Source: Candidatus Streptomyces philanthi (GTDB lineage Bacteria > Actinomycetota > Actinomycetes > Streptomycetales > Streptomycetaceae). Taken from it: a DNA stretch of 64,000 bases. The DNA lies in contig CP073042.1 of assembly GCA_018114805.1 (NCBI GenBank), positions 7,051,501 through 7,115,500 of the forward strand. Direction: 5' to 3'. Position numbers and translations under genes: made by a program. Positions 16,826-25,651 of the stretch are shown here, in pieces. The notes under the pieces were generated by a model. The model saw nothing but the letters and a program-made list of their open reading frames with translations, had not been told where the DNA came from and did no database searches. How positions within the stretch are numbered: position 1 is the stretch's first letter; each line of letters starts with the position of its first letter.

Positions 16826-17533
16826 ATGACCAGCACGACACCCCTCACCGCCGCCGTCCACGACGCCGACTGGGACGCGCTCACCGAGGAGATGAACGCC
16901 CACGGCAGCGCCCTGACCCCGCGCCTCCTCGACCGCGACCAGTGCCGGGAGATCGCCGCCTGGTACGACGAGCCAGGGCGGATCAGGTCCACGATCGATA
17001 TGGGCCGCTACGGGTTCGGCTTCGGCCAGTACCGGTACTTCGACCACCCGATACCCGAGCCCATTGCCGCGCTGCGCGCCGCGTTCTACCCGTACCTGCT
17101 GCGCATCGCCCGGGACTGGGCGACCAAGCTGCGCCGCACCGCCCCCTGGCCCGAGACGCTCGACGCCTGCCACGCGGCCGGCCAGACCAAGCCCATGCCC
17201 ATCCTGCTACGGTACGGCAAGGGTGGCTGGAACGCGCTCCACCGCGACCTGTACGGCGATCTCGTCTTCCCGCTCCAGGTGGTCATCGGCCTCGACGAGC
17301 CGGGCACCGACTACACCGGAGGCGAGTTCCTGCTGGTCGAGCAGCGGCCCCGGGCCCAGTCCCGTGGCACGGCGACGCTGCTGCCGCAGGGCCACGGGTT
17401 GATCTTTACCACGCGGGACCGGCCGGTGCGCTCCACCCGTGGCTTCGCCACCGCCCCGATGCGGCACGGGGTGAGCCTGGTGCGTTCGGGCCACCGGCAC
17501 ACGCTCGGCCTGGTCTTCCACGACGCGGCCTGA
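16826..17533 (+). CDS. 2-oxoglutarate/Fe(II)-dependent oxygenase
   Basis: A 235-residue double-stranded beta-helix oxygenase. The iron ligands are His139 and Asp141 (ALHRDLYGD) and His214 (MRHGVSLV); Arg224 (GHRHTLGLVFHD) is the likely 2-oxoglutarate anchor. It starts at ATG 16826. It lies 234 bp after the Ada-AlkA gene on the same strand, which suggests a repair role comparable to AlkB, although AlkB's own substrate-recognition motifs are not evident. It could instead be a small-molecule or prolyl hydroxylase. Confidence 0.8.
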   Translation: MTSTTPLTAAVHDADWDALTEEMNAHGSALTPRLLDRDQCREIAAWYDEPGRIRSTIDMGRYGFGFGQYRYFDHPIPEPIAALRAAFYPYLLRIARDWATKLRRTAPWPETLDACHAAGQTKPMPILLRYGKGGWNALHRDLYGDLVFPLQVVIGLDEPGTDYTGGEFLLVEQRPRAQSRGTATLLPQGHGLIFTTRDRPVRSTRGFATAPMRHGVSLVRSGHRHTLGLVFHDAA

Positions 17534-17546
17534 TGGGATGGGTGGG

Positions 17547-18291
17547 GTGAGCACCCCGCGCCGCCCGGACCGCGCGGCCGGCCCCGCCTCCTTCGGGGAC
17601 CGGCTGTGGTACGTGGCCTATGGCGCCAACCTGCACGCCGCACGGCTGGCCTGCTAACTCGGCGGTGCCGTGCCACCGGGCGGGACCGTGGCACACGTCG
17701 GCTGCCGCGATCCAAGGCCACCAGAGCGCAGCCTGCCGGTCATGCTGCCCGGCTGCCTGTACTTCGGCGACGCGCTCGCCCCGCTGGGGCGGTGGCCAGG
17801 TCTTCCACGACCCGGACGCCGCCGGTGAGACCGCCGCCCGCGCCTACCTGCTGACCCGCTCGCAGTTCTCCGACCTCGCGGCCCAGGAGATGTACCGCGC
17901 CCCCGGCAGCGGTGGCGACCTGGACCTGACCGAGGTGGTGGCGGCCGGGCGGGCCAGCGTGGGGCCCGGGCGGTACGAGACGCTGGTGTGCCCGGGCGCG
18001 CTGGACGGCCTTCCCACGGTGACCTCCTTCACCGCCCCGTGGCGGGTCGGCGAGCTGCCGCCGTTGGCGCCCTCCGCGCCGTACCCGCGCCATCTGGCCG
18101 CCGGCCTGCGGGAGGCGCACGGTTGGAGTCCGGCTCGCACGGTGGGCTATCTGGCCGCCTGCTCCGGCGCGGCCGGCCACTGGGCCGAGCCGGACATCGC
18201 CGCCCTGCTCACCGCGCCCGAGGAGACTGGCGCCGGGCCCGCGCCCGTGGCCGACGCGGGCCCACCCCGGGCGGGCCCGCTGCCGCGCTGA
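17547..18291 (+). pseudogene. Gamma-glutamylcyclotransferase-like (YGxNL) protein, broken by a TAA and a frameshift
   Basis: The GTG at 17547 gives LWYVAYGANLHAARLAC. Its YGxNL is the substrate loop of the gamma-glutamylcyclotransferase-like fold; actinobacterial relatives are often annotated as histone deacetylase without evidence. A TAA at 17655-17657 stands where Tyr is expected. The frame then continues LGGAVPPGGTVAHVGCRDP and shifts near 17780 to WGGGQVFHDPDAAGETAARA, running intact to the stop at 18291 (ARAYLLTRSQFSDLAAQEMY). Function is unknown. It begins 13 bp after the oxygenase stop, so the two are probably co-transcribed. Confidence 0.6.
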
Positions 18292-18441
18292 GCGCCGGCC
18301 CGCCCTCGCGTTCCGCCGCCAGCCCGCGGCCACCCGCGTACCGCCCGACCACACGATCTCGGCCAACTCGCCCGGCCCGCCCGGCCGCGAGCCAGGTCGA
18401 GAACCGGGCGGAGGTGCGGGGCCCGGCCCCGGCCCTCCGGG

Positions 18442-19767
18442 TCAGGCTCCCGCCTCCGCGGCTTGGAGCACGCGGCGCGCGACGTTGACCGAGTCCACCA
18501 GCGGGTGCAGCGCCACGGCACGCAGCGCCGCCTGGTGGGAGCCGCTCGCCGCCGCCTCGATGGCGGCCCGCTCCACCTCCTTGAGAGTGAGCATCAGACC
18601 GAGTTGACCAGGGGCCACCGGGCCGACGGCTAGCGGGTGGGCCCCGTTGGCGTCCACGGCGCAGGGCACCTCCACGACCGCGTCCGCGTCCAGGGCCGGG
18701 ACGGCCGTGCGGTTGCGCACGTTGAGGATGAGCGTGGTGCGCTCGTCGCGCGCGATGGCGCGCATCAGGGCCAGGGCGACCCGGTCGTAACCGCCGCCCT
18801 CCAGGTCGCATGAGTCGCGCTGCCAACCGCCGGTGGCCTCCCGGCTCTCGGCCAGGTACGTCTCCTCGCGCTCCAGGCGGGTGCGCTCCCAGGCCGCCAG
18901 CGCGCCGTCGGGGCGGGCGGCGGCCTCCTCGTAGAACGCCGCCTGCTGGGTGCGCAGGAACTCCCCGCGGGTCCGCGGTGCGTCCCGGATGGCGGCGACC
19001 GACTCCCGGTTGTAGTAGTAGTAGTGCAGGTACTCGTTGGGCAGCGCGCCGAGCGTGCGCAGCCAGTCGGAGCCGAAGAGCTTGCCCTCCTCGAAGGAGG
19101 TCAACGTGGCCTCGTCCGCCAGGAGTCCGGGCAGCACGTCCCGGCCTTCGACAGTGATCCGGCGCAGCCAGCCCAGGTGGTTGAGCCCGACGTAGTCGTA
19201 GCTGGCCCGGTTCGGGTCGACGCCGGCGGCCCGCGCCGCGCGCCGGCACAGGCCCACCGGCGAGTCGCAGATGCCGATGACCCGGTCGCCCAGGACGCGC
19301 TGCATGGCCTCGGTGACTATGCCGGCCGGGTTGGTGAAGTTGATGACCCAGGCGTCGGGCGCCAGTGCCGCGACGCGCTCGGCGATCCGCACCGCTACGG
19401 GCAGCGTGCGCAGCCCGTAGAGCACGCCGCCCGCGCCGACCGTCTCCTGCCCGAGCACGCCCTCGGCCAGCGGCAGGCGCTCGTCGCGCGCCCGGCCGGC
19501 GAGGCCGCCGACGCGGATGGCGGAGAAGACGAAGTCGGCCCCGCGCAGCGCCTCGTCCAGGTCGGTGGTCAGGCGCACGGCCGGGACGTCGGCACGCCCC
19601 GCGGCCTGCTCGGCGATGACCGCGCCGATCGCGTCGAGGCGCCGCCGCTCGGTGTCGTACAGCGTGACCTCGGTGCAGCGCTCGGCGGCGGAGCCCTGGC
19701 CGTCCATCAGTGCCCGGTACACCAGCGGCATCCGGAATCCGCCGCCGCCCAACACGGTTAGCCTCAT
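18442..19767 (-). CDS. GH4-family 6-phospho-beta-glucosidase-like glycosidase
   Basis: A 441-residue full-length GH4 enzyme: the NAD loop LTVLGGGGFRMP, the signature VINFTNPAGIVTEA, GICDSPVGLCRRA with the metal-binding Cys, and NHLGWL. GH4 enzymes cleave phosphorylated glycosides by a redox mechanism using NAD and Mn. Its start overlaps the DeoR stop by ATGA, so the two are coupled. The divergent genes encode a PfkB kinase and an ABC sugar importer. This suggests a glycoside enters by ABC transport and is phosphorylated inside before hydrolysis, as no PTS genes are seen here. Confidence 0.9.
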   Translation of the reverse strand: MRLTVLGGGGFRMPLVYRALMDGQGSAAERCTEVTLYDTERRRLDAIGAVIAEQAAGRADVPAVRLTTDLDEALRGADFVFSAIRVGGLAGRARDERLPLAEGVLGQETVGAGGVLYGLRTLPVAVRIAERVAALAPDAWVINFTNPAGIVTEAMQRVLGDRVIGICDSPVGLCRRAARAAGVDPNRASYDYVGLNHLGWLRRITVEGRDVLPGLLADEATLTSFEEGKLFGSDWLRTLGALPNEYLHYYYYNRESVAAIRDAPRTRGEFLRTQQAAFYEEAAARPDGALAAWERTRLEREETYLAESREATGGWQRDSCDLEGGGYDRVALALMRAIARDERTTLILNVRNRTAVPALDADAVVEVPCAVDANGAHPLAVGPVAPGQLGLMLTLKEVERAAIEAAASGSHQAALRAVALHPLVDSVNVARRVLQAAEAGA

Positions 19768-20543
19768 ACGGTCAGTACCTCCACATCGGCCTCGCGGAAC
19801 ACGGCGAGGGTCGCCGGGTCCGAGGTGTCGTTCGTGATCAGGGTGTCGATCTCACGGGGCCCGCAGACGCGCGCCAGCCCGGTCGCGCCGGGGAACTTGT
19901 CGCCGGTGGCGAGGAGCACCACGCGCTGGGCCGCGGCCAGCATGGCCCGTTTGACCGGCACCTCCACCGCGGTGCTGTCGAGCACGCCGCCGTCCGGCAG
20001 GAAGCCGCTGGCGCCGAGGAAGAGCCGGCCGACGTGGAGTTGGCGCAGGTTGGACTCGGTCAGGAAGCCGACGAGCGAGCGGTAGTTGCGCCGCACCTGG
20101 CCGCCGAGCAGGATCAGCGTCACCCGCGGGTCCTCGCGCAGCTCGTCGAAGACCGCCAGGCTGCTGGTCACCACGGTCACCTCACGCCCCCTGAGCTGCT
20201 TGGCGAGCTGGAGCGTGGTGGTGCCGATGTCCAGCAGCAGCACGTCGCCGTCCGCGACGAGTTCGGCCGCGCGGCGGGCCACGGCGATCTTGTCGGCCAG
20301 GTCGTCGACCGCGACGTCGGCGAAGGGGCGCTCGTCGCCGCAGCGCCCGCTGGCCAGCGCGCCGCCGTAGACCCGGGTCAGGTGCCCGGCCCAGCCGAGC
20401 GCGTCCAGGTCGCGGCGGGCCGTCGCCTCGCTGACCGCCAGCCGCTGGGCGATCTCCCGGACCGGCAGCACCCCTTCCGCGCCGAGGAGGCTCAGCAGCT
20501 TCTCGTGGCGGGCCTTTCGCAGCATGCTCGCAACGTACTGCAT
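19764..20543 (-). CDS. DeoR-family sugar-operon repressor
   Basis: A 259-residue regulator with an N-terminal HTH (RHEKLLSLLGAEGVLPVREI, then LAVSEATARRDLDAL) and the DeoR sugar-phosphate-binding domain (LLLDIGTTTLQLAKQL, VTVVTSSLAVFDEL, LILLGGQVRRNYRSLVG, VLLATGDKF). ATG 20543 is taken as start; ATG 20525, six codons in, is equally possible and neither has a strong ribosome site. It is coupled to the GH4 gene and faces the kinase/transporter operon. A perfect 10-bp inverted repeat at 20563-20572/20607-20616 in the shared promoter is its likely operator. The effector is probably a phosphosugar made by the kinase. Confidence 0.88.
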   Translation of the reverse strand: MQYVASMLRKARHEKLLSLLGAEGVLPVREIAQRLAVSEATARRDLDALGWAGHLTRVYGGALASGRCGDERPFADVAVDDLADKIAVARRAAELVADGDVLLLDIGTTTLQLAKQLRGREVTVVTSSLAVFDELREDPRVTLILLGGQVRRNYRSLVGFLTESNLRQLHVGRLFLGASGFLPDGGVLDSTAVEVPVKRAMLAAAQRVVLLATGDKFPGATGLARVCGPREIDTLITNDTSDPATLAVFREADVEVLTV

Positions 20544-20562
20544 GTGAGCGAGTCTGCGCGAG

Positions 20563-20616
20563 TGTGACGGAACTCTAGCAAAAGTGGGGCGACGCAGTGC
20601 AAGGTTTCCGTCACAT
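20563..20616. promoter_or_regulatory. Perfect 10-bp inverted repeat, likely DeoR operator
   Basis: TGTGACGGAA (20563-20572) and TTCCGTCACA (20607-20616) are exact reverse complements separated by 34 bp, between the divergent DeoR/GH4 and kinase/ABC operons. The spacing would suit a repressor binding two half-sites or forming a loop. Confidence 0.6.
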
Positions 20617-20771
20617 GAAGCGGTGGACACGTCGGATCGACACCCCGTGACAGTCGGCCGTGCCGGCGCGCCACCCCGGAGCCCGGGCGGCACCCGCCCA
20701 CGGGCGGCGCCCGTCGTCCGCCGCACGCCGTCGTGGACGGACGCCGCACGGAAGGGGAGGGGGCACGTCAG

Positions 20772-21993
20772 GTGAGTGCCGCCAAGGACGCCAAGGCCAA
20801 GGACGCCGAGCAGGTCACCGGGGTCACCGAAGGTGCGGGACCGGACGCGGCGGACCGCGGCCAGGACGCCGCGGCCCAGCCCCGCGAACCGGAGCGCCCG
20901 AGGGACGCGCACTGCCGCGCCGTCCCCGTCGACCCGCTGGCGGCGGTGCGCGAGGCCGGTGACCCCGCCTACGACGTGTACCTGACCGGCACCGTCTTCC
21001 TGGACATCGTCTTCACCGGACTCGACCACGCCCCGGTGCGCGGCACCGAGTCGTGGGCGCGCGGCATGGGACCAGAGCCCCGGCGGCATCGCCAACATGG
21101 CCACCGCGCTCGCCCGACTCGGCCTGCGCACCACCCTGGCCGCCGCCTTCGGCACCGACATCTACGGCGACTACTGTTGGGACGCCCTCGCCGACGGGGA
21201 GGGCGTGGACCTCGCCGCCTCGCGCCGGGTGCCCGGCTGGCACTCGCCGGTCACCGTCTCCATGGCGTACGAGGGCGAGCGCACCATGGTCACGCACGAG
21301 CACCCGGCGCCGGCCGCCGCCGACCGCCTGCTGCCGCGCTCGCCCGCCTGCGTGGCGGCCTTCGAACCCGGCCGCCACGAGGAGTGGGTGCGCGCGGCGC
21401 ACGCCCGGGGCAGCAAGGTCTTCGCCGACGTCGGCTGGGACGAGAGCGGGCGCTGGGACCCCGCGGCCCTGCCCTACTGTCACGCCTTCCTGCCCAACGC
21501 GACCGAGGCCCAGCGCTACACCCGCACCGACAGCCCCGAGCGGGCCGTGCGCGCCCTCGCGGACCTGGTGCCCATCGCGGTGGTCACCAAGGGCCCGGGC
21601 GGCGCGGTGGCCGTGGACTCGCTCACCGGCGAGTACGCGGACGTGCCCGCGCTCCCCGTGGAGGCGCTCGACCCGACGGGCGCGGGCGACGTGTTCGTCG
21701 CCGGCTTCATGACCGGCACCCTCGCCGGCTGGCCGCTCGCCGACCGGCTGGCCTTCGCCAACCTGACCGCCTGCCTGTCCGTCCAGCACTTCGGCGGCTC
21801 GCTCTCCGCCCCCGGCTGGCCGGAGGTCGCCGCCTGGTGGGCCTGGGCCAGCCAACCGTCCGCCGGCGGCCCGGGCGCCCTGGACGCGGAGGCCGTGCGC
21901 CGCTACCGCTTCCTCGACAAACTGCTCCCCACCGGCATGCGCGACTGGCCCCGGCTGCGGGCCCTGCCCACCATCGGCTTCCGCGGCGCGTGA
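20772..21993 (+). pseudogene. PfkB/ribokinase-family carbohydrate kinase, one frameshift
   Basis: The GTG at 20772 opens a charged tail of about 65 residues, then the ribokinase fold begins with DVYLTGTVFLDIVFTGL. One base is off near 21068-21075 and the frame continues NMATALARLGLRTTLAAAFG. The signature VEALDPTGAGDVFVAGFM contains the anion-hole GAGD and catalytic Asp, and LVPIAVVTKGPGGAVAV precedes it. Removing one base gives 407 codons. It should phosphorylate the sugar imported by the following ABC genes. Confidence 0.82.
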
Positions 21994-22640
21994 GCCCGCG
22001 CCGGGCACACACCCCCGCCCAGCGGTCCCGCGACCCCCGCGCGCCGGCCCCGACGAAGGAGACCCCGATGCCCAACCGAGCGGCGAGGGCTCACCGCCCC
22101 CGCGGCACGGCCCCCGGCGTGGCGCTCGCCACCCTTGCGCTGCTCGCCGCGGGCTGCGTACCCGGCACGGACGGCTCCGCCGGCGGCGGCACGGCGGGCG
22201 GCGCCACCGCCATCCCCGACCCAGCCAAGGCAGGCAAGGTCACCCTGACCGTGTGGCACCAGGAGATCCGCGGCGGCACCAACGCCTAGGTGGAGCAGCT
22301 CAACAAGGAGTTCCAGCGCGCCTACCCCAACGTACGCGTCAAGCGGGTGGCACGCGGCTTCACCGACCTGAAGGCCACCCTCAAGCTGGCCGTGTCCGGC
22401 AACAACCCACCCGACGTCTTGCAGGCCAACCAGGGTTACCCGGGCATGGTCGCCTTCGTCCGGGCCGGGTTGCTCGCCCCGCTCGACAACTACGCGGGCA
22501 TCTACGACTGGAACACCCGCTACCCGACCACGCTGCTCAACCACAACCGGGTCTCCGCCGACGGCCGCCGCTTCGGTACCGGCCGGCTGTACGGCATCTC
22601 CCAGACGGGCGAGTTCGTCGGCCTCTACTACTACAACAAG

Positions 22641-22670
22641 GAGCTGCTCGCCAAGGAGCTGCTCGCCAAG
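22641..22670 (+). repeat. Exact 15-bp tandem duplication inside the binding-protein gene
   Basis: GAGCTGCTCGCCAAG occurs twice in direct succession, adding ELLAK in frame. Confidence 0.95.
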
Positions 22671-23357
22671 AGCGGTCTCAGACCGCCGAGGACCTGGGAC
22701 GAGTTCACGGGCCAACTCGCCCGACTCCGCTCGGACGGCCGCCTGCCCATCCAGTTCGGCAACCTCGACAAGTACCCGGCCATCCACACCGTCGGCGTCC
22801 TGCAGAGCCAGGCGGGCGCCGCCCCCGTGCGCGACCTGGTCTTCGGGCGCGCCGGCCGCTTCGACACCCGGCAGACCACGGAGGCGGCGGCCACCCTCGC
22901 CGACTGGCGCCGGCGCGGTTACCTCCCCAAGGGCGCCAACGGCCTCGGCTACGACGACGCTGCCAAGAAGTTCGCCTCCGGCGACGGCGCGTACCTGATC
23001 ACCGGCACCTGGCAACTCGCCGACCTCAAGAAGGCCATGGGCGACAACCTCGGCCTCATGCCGCCACCCCCGGCCACCGCGGGCTGCCCGCCGGTCTCCA
23101 CCGGCGGTCAGGGCCTAGCCTGGTCCATCACCTCGCGCAGCGAACACCCCGAGGTCGCCGCCGCCTACCTGGACTTCCTCACCAGCGAACACGCCGCCGA
23201 CGTGATGACCGGGCACGGCGTGCTGCCCGCCGTGCCGGGCAAGGCCGCCGCGCGGGTGCCGCGCACCAGCCTGGACGGACAGATGCTGGACACCTGGCGG
23301 CGGCTGAACGACGCCGACGGCCTGGTGCCCTACCTCGACTACACCACGCCCACCTTC

Positions 23358-23396
23358 TACGACACCCTCTCCGAGAGCTACGACACCCTCTCCGAG
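23358..23396 (+). repeat. 18-bp direct repeat with one-codon spacer
   Basis: TACGACACCCTCTCCGAG is at 23358-23375 and again at 23379-23396, a 21-bp period in frame that duplicates YDTLSE near the C-terminus. Confidence 0.95.
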
Positions 23397-23539
23397 GGGC
23401 TCCAGGGCGTCATCGCCGGCGCCCAGTCACCCGAGCGCTTTGCGGCCACCGCGCAGCGCGACTACGCCGCGTTCATGGCCGAACAACGCGAGGACGACCG
23501 GGACGCCGCGGCCGGGCCGGGCCCGCGGCGGGACGGCCG

Positions 23540-24465
23540 ATGAAGGGCGCTCCGCGCGGCCCGGCCCGGCTCACCGGCCGCTACGCGCGACGTGCCCCGG
23601 GCGAGCCGCGGGCCGTCGGCTACCTGTACGTCCTGCCCGCGCTCGCGCTCTACGGGGCCCTGCTGGTCTTCCCCTTCGGCCAGCCGGTGTGGCTGTCCCT
23701 GCTGCACTGGGACGGGCTGACCGCCGCCACCTGGGCCGGCGGCGACAACTACCACGACCTGCTCACTGACCCCGACCTGCGTGCCCCCTTCGCCCACGCG
23801 CTGATCCTGCTCGTCTTCTACTCGGCGCTGCCGGTCGCCATCTGGCTGCTGCTGGCCGCGCTGCTGTCGCGGGCCCGGGTGCGCGCGGCATGACCTTCTT
23901 CCGCACCGTGCTCTTCCTGCCCCAGGTCCTCGCGCTCGTCGTCGTCGGCGTCACCTGGCGCTCGATCCTTGCCCCCGACGGACTGCTCAACGACACGCTG
24001 CGGGCCGTCGGCCTCGGCACCCTGGCCCGCCCCTGGCTGCGCGACTACGACTGGGCGCTGCCGGCCGTCGGCATCGTCGGCACCTGGGTCGGCACGGGCC
24101 TGTGCATGGTGCTGTTCCTGGCCGGGGCGCAGCGCATCCCGCGCGAGCTGTACAAGGCGGCGCGCCTCGACGGCGCCGGCCCGATCCGCGAGTTCCTCGC
24201 CGTCACCCTGCCGGGCCTGCGCCCGCAGATCGCCGTCGCGCTCACCCTGACCATCGTGGCCGGCCTGCGCAACTTCGACCTGATCTACATCACCACCAGC
24301 GGGGGACCGGGCAACTCCACGTCCGTGCCGGCGTACGAGGTCTACCACCTGGCCTTCGAGACCAACCAGGTGGGCTCCGCCGCCGCCATCGGGGTGACGC
24401 TGACGCTGCTGATCTTCGTGCTGACCGTCGGCATCTCCCGGCTCGTGGAAGGGCGGCGGACATGA
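23540..24465 (+). pseudogene. Sugar ABC transporter permease (MalF-like), one frameshift
   Basis: The first part has two membrane segments (YLYVLPALALYGALLVFPFG and LILLVFYSALPVAIWLLLAA). Two extra bases near 23886 move the frame to MTFFRTVLFLPQVLALVVVG. The EAA loop needed to contact the ATPase is RELYKAARLDGAGPIREF. Six membrane segments in all are expected. It overlaps its neighbours by ATGA at both ends, so it belongs to one operon with the binding protein and second permease. No ATPase gene is in the operon; the shared MsiK ATPase known in Streptomyces probably serves it. Confidence 0.85.
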
Positions 24466-25286
24466 TCTCGCGCACCGAGCGGATCCTCACCTACGCCATC
24501 CTCGCCCTGTTCACGGTCGTCTCGCTGACCCCCGTGCTCGGCATCCTGGCCACGGCGCTCGGCCCGCAGTCCTCGCTGAGCACCGGCTTCACGCTGCCGG
24601 ACGACGGGCTGCACTGGGGGAACTTCGCCGACGTCTGGACCCGCGGCCACTTCGGCACCTACCTGCGGAACTCGGCCCCGGTCACGCTGTCCGTGGTCGC
24701 CGTCGCCACGCTGCTGTCGGTGCTGGCCGGCTACGCCTTCGGGGTGATGCGCTTCCCCGGCTCCACGCTGCTGTTCTACCTGTTCGTGCTCGGCCTCGCG
24801 CTGCCGCAGGAGGCCCTGGTCGTCCCGCTCTACTTCGACCTGCGGCACCTCGAACTCACCGACACCTACTGGGGCCTGATCCTGCCGCAGGCCGCCCAGT
24901 CGCTGGCGTTCGGCGTGTTCTGGATGCGCACCTACTTCCGCGGCAGCGCCCGGTCCGTGATCGAGGCGGCGCGGATCGACGGCGCGAACAATTGGACCAC
25001 CCGGTGGCGGGTCCTGGTGCCCATGGCCCGCACGGCCATCTCCACCCTGGTCGTCATCGTCTTCATGTGGACCTGGAACGGGTTCTTGATGGCGCTGGTC
25101 ATGGTCAGCGACGAGGCACACCGCACGGTCCCGCTCGGGCTCGCCTTCTTCCAGGGACAGCACAGCTCGGAGACGGCGCTGCTGGCCGCCGCGGCGGTGC
25201 TGATCGCGTTGCCCGTGGTCATCGTGTACGTGGCACTCCAGTGCCGCTTCATCGCGGGCATGCTCAGCGGCGCCGTCAAGGAGTAG
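24462..25286 (+). CDS. Sugar ABC transporter permease (MalG-like)
   Basis: A 274-residue intact inner-membrane permease with six predicted segments, starting TERILTYAILALFTVVSLTP. The EAA loop is SVIEAARIDGANNWTTRWRV. The start overlaps the MalF-like stop by ATGA. It pairs with the preceding permease to form the channel of the importer next to the GH4/PfkB genes. Confidence 0.9.
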   Translation: MISRTERILTYAILALFTVVSLTPVLGILATALGPQSSLSTGFTLPDDGLHWGNFADVWTRGHFGTYLRNSAPVTLSVVAVATLLSVLAGYAFGVMRFPGSTLLFYLFVLGLALPQEALVVPLYFDLRHLELTDTYWGLILPQAAQSLAFGVFWMRTYFRGSARSVIEAARIDGANNWTTRWRVLVPMARTAISTLVVIVFMWTWNGFLMALVMVSDEAHRTVPLGLAFFQGQHSSETALLAAAAVLIALPVVIVYVALQCRFIAGMLSGAVKE

Positions 25287-25651
25287 CCGCGCGCGACACG
25301 CGGGGCCCCGGTGGCGTCACCGACCCGGGCGCGCCCGCCGTCGCCGTCTGGCAGCGGGGCGGCGGGGGCCGCGAGGCGTCGACCATGCGGCCGAACCAGC
25401 GAGATCTGCGGGGCGTCGCCGCTCGCTGCCGGCCATCGGGGTGCGCGCGGGTGATCATCGGACTATGTGGATGGCGGTACGGGCGAACAGGTTCCCCCGC
25501 CGCGCCGGCACCGCCCGGCGCGCGGCGGGCGGCCGCGCGTTTGTCCAGGGGCCGCGCGTGAGCGTCCATGGACCCGCCCGGGACGCGGCGCGAATCCTTG
25601 AGCCCCGACCGGGTCGCCGCGACACCCCCCGACGAAGGCGAGCGTGTGAGC
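25287..25651. other. 365-bp intergenic region between two sugar-import operons
   Basis: No gene is supported. It should hold the promoter of the ngcE-like gene. I looked for a DasR-type site (AGTGGTCTAGACCACT-like palindrome), as known for GlcNAc genes in Streptomyces, and saw none. GTGATCATCGGACTATGTGG near 25450-25469 is the only AT-richer patch. Confidence 0.45.

Larger units (their letters stand above)
22068..23543 (+). pseudogene. Sugar ABC transporter substrate-binding lipoprotein with an in-frame TAG
   Basis: The ATG at 22068 gives a lipoprotein signal (LATLALLAAGC, lipidation Cys) and the family-1 binding-protein start VTLTVWHQE. A TAG at 22287-22289 lies just after GGTNA, where Gln (CAG) fits. 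Downstream the frame is open and normal to 23543 (VEQLNKEFQRAYPNVRVKR, YYYNKELL, GDGAYLITGTWQLADL). Two in-frame tandem duplications are present: GAGCTGCTCGCCAAG twice at 22641-22670, and an 18-bp unit repeated with a 3-bp spacer at 23358-23396. Its stop overlaps the permease start by ATGA. Confidence 0.85.

Noticed and set aside
13982..17173. 1063-codon minus-strand frame
   Set aside because: Antisense to the isomerase, Ada-AlkA and oxygenase genes, all with clear motifs. Long antisense frames are normal in DNA of this GC content.
25287..25651. DasR-type GlcNAc-responsive site upstream of the ngcE-like gene
   Set aside because: I looked for the AGTGGTCTAGACCACT-like palindrome and found no convincing match.
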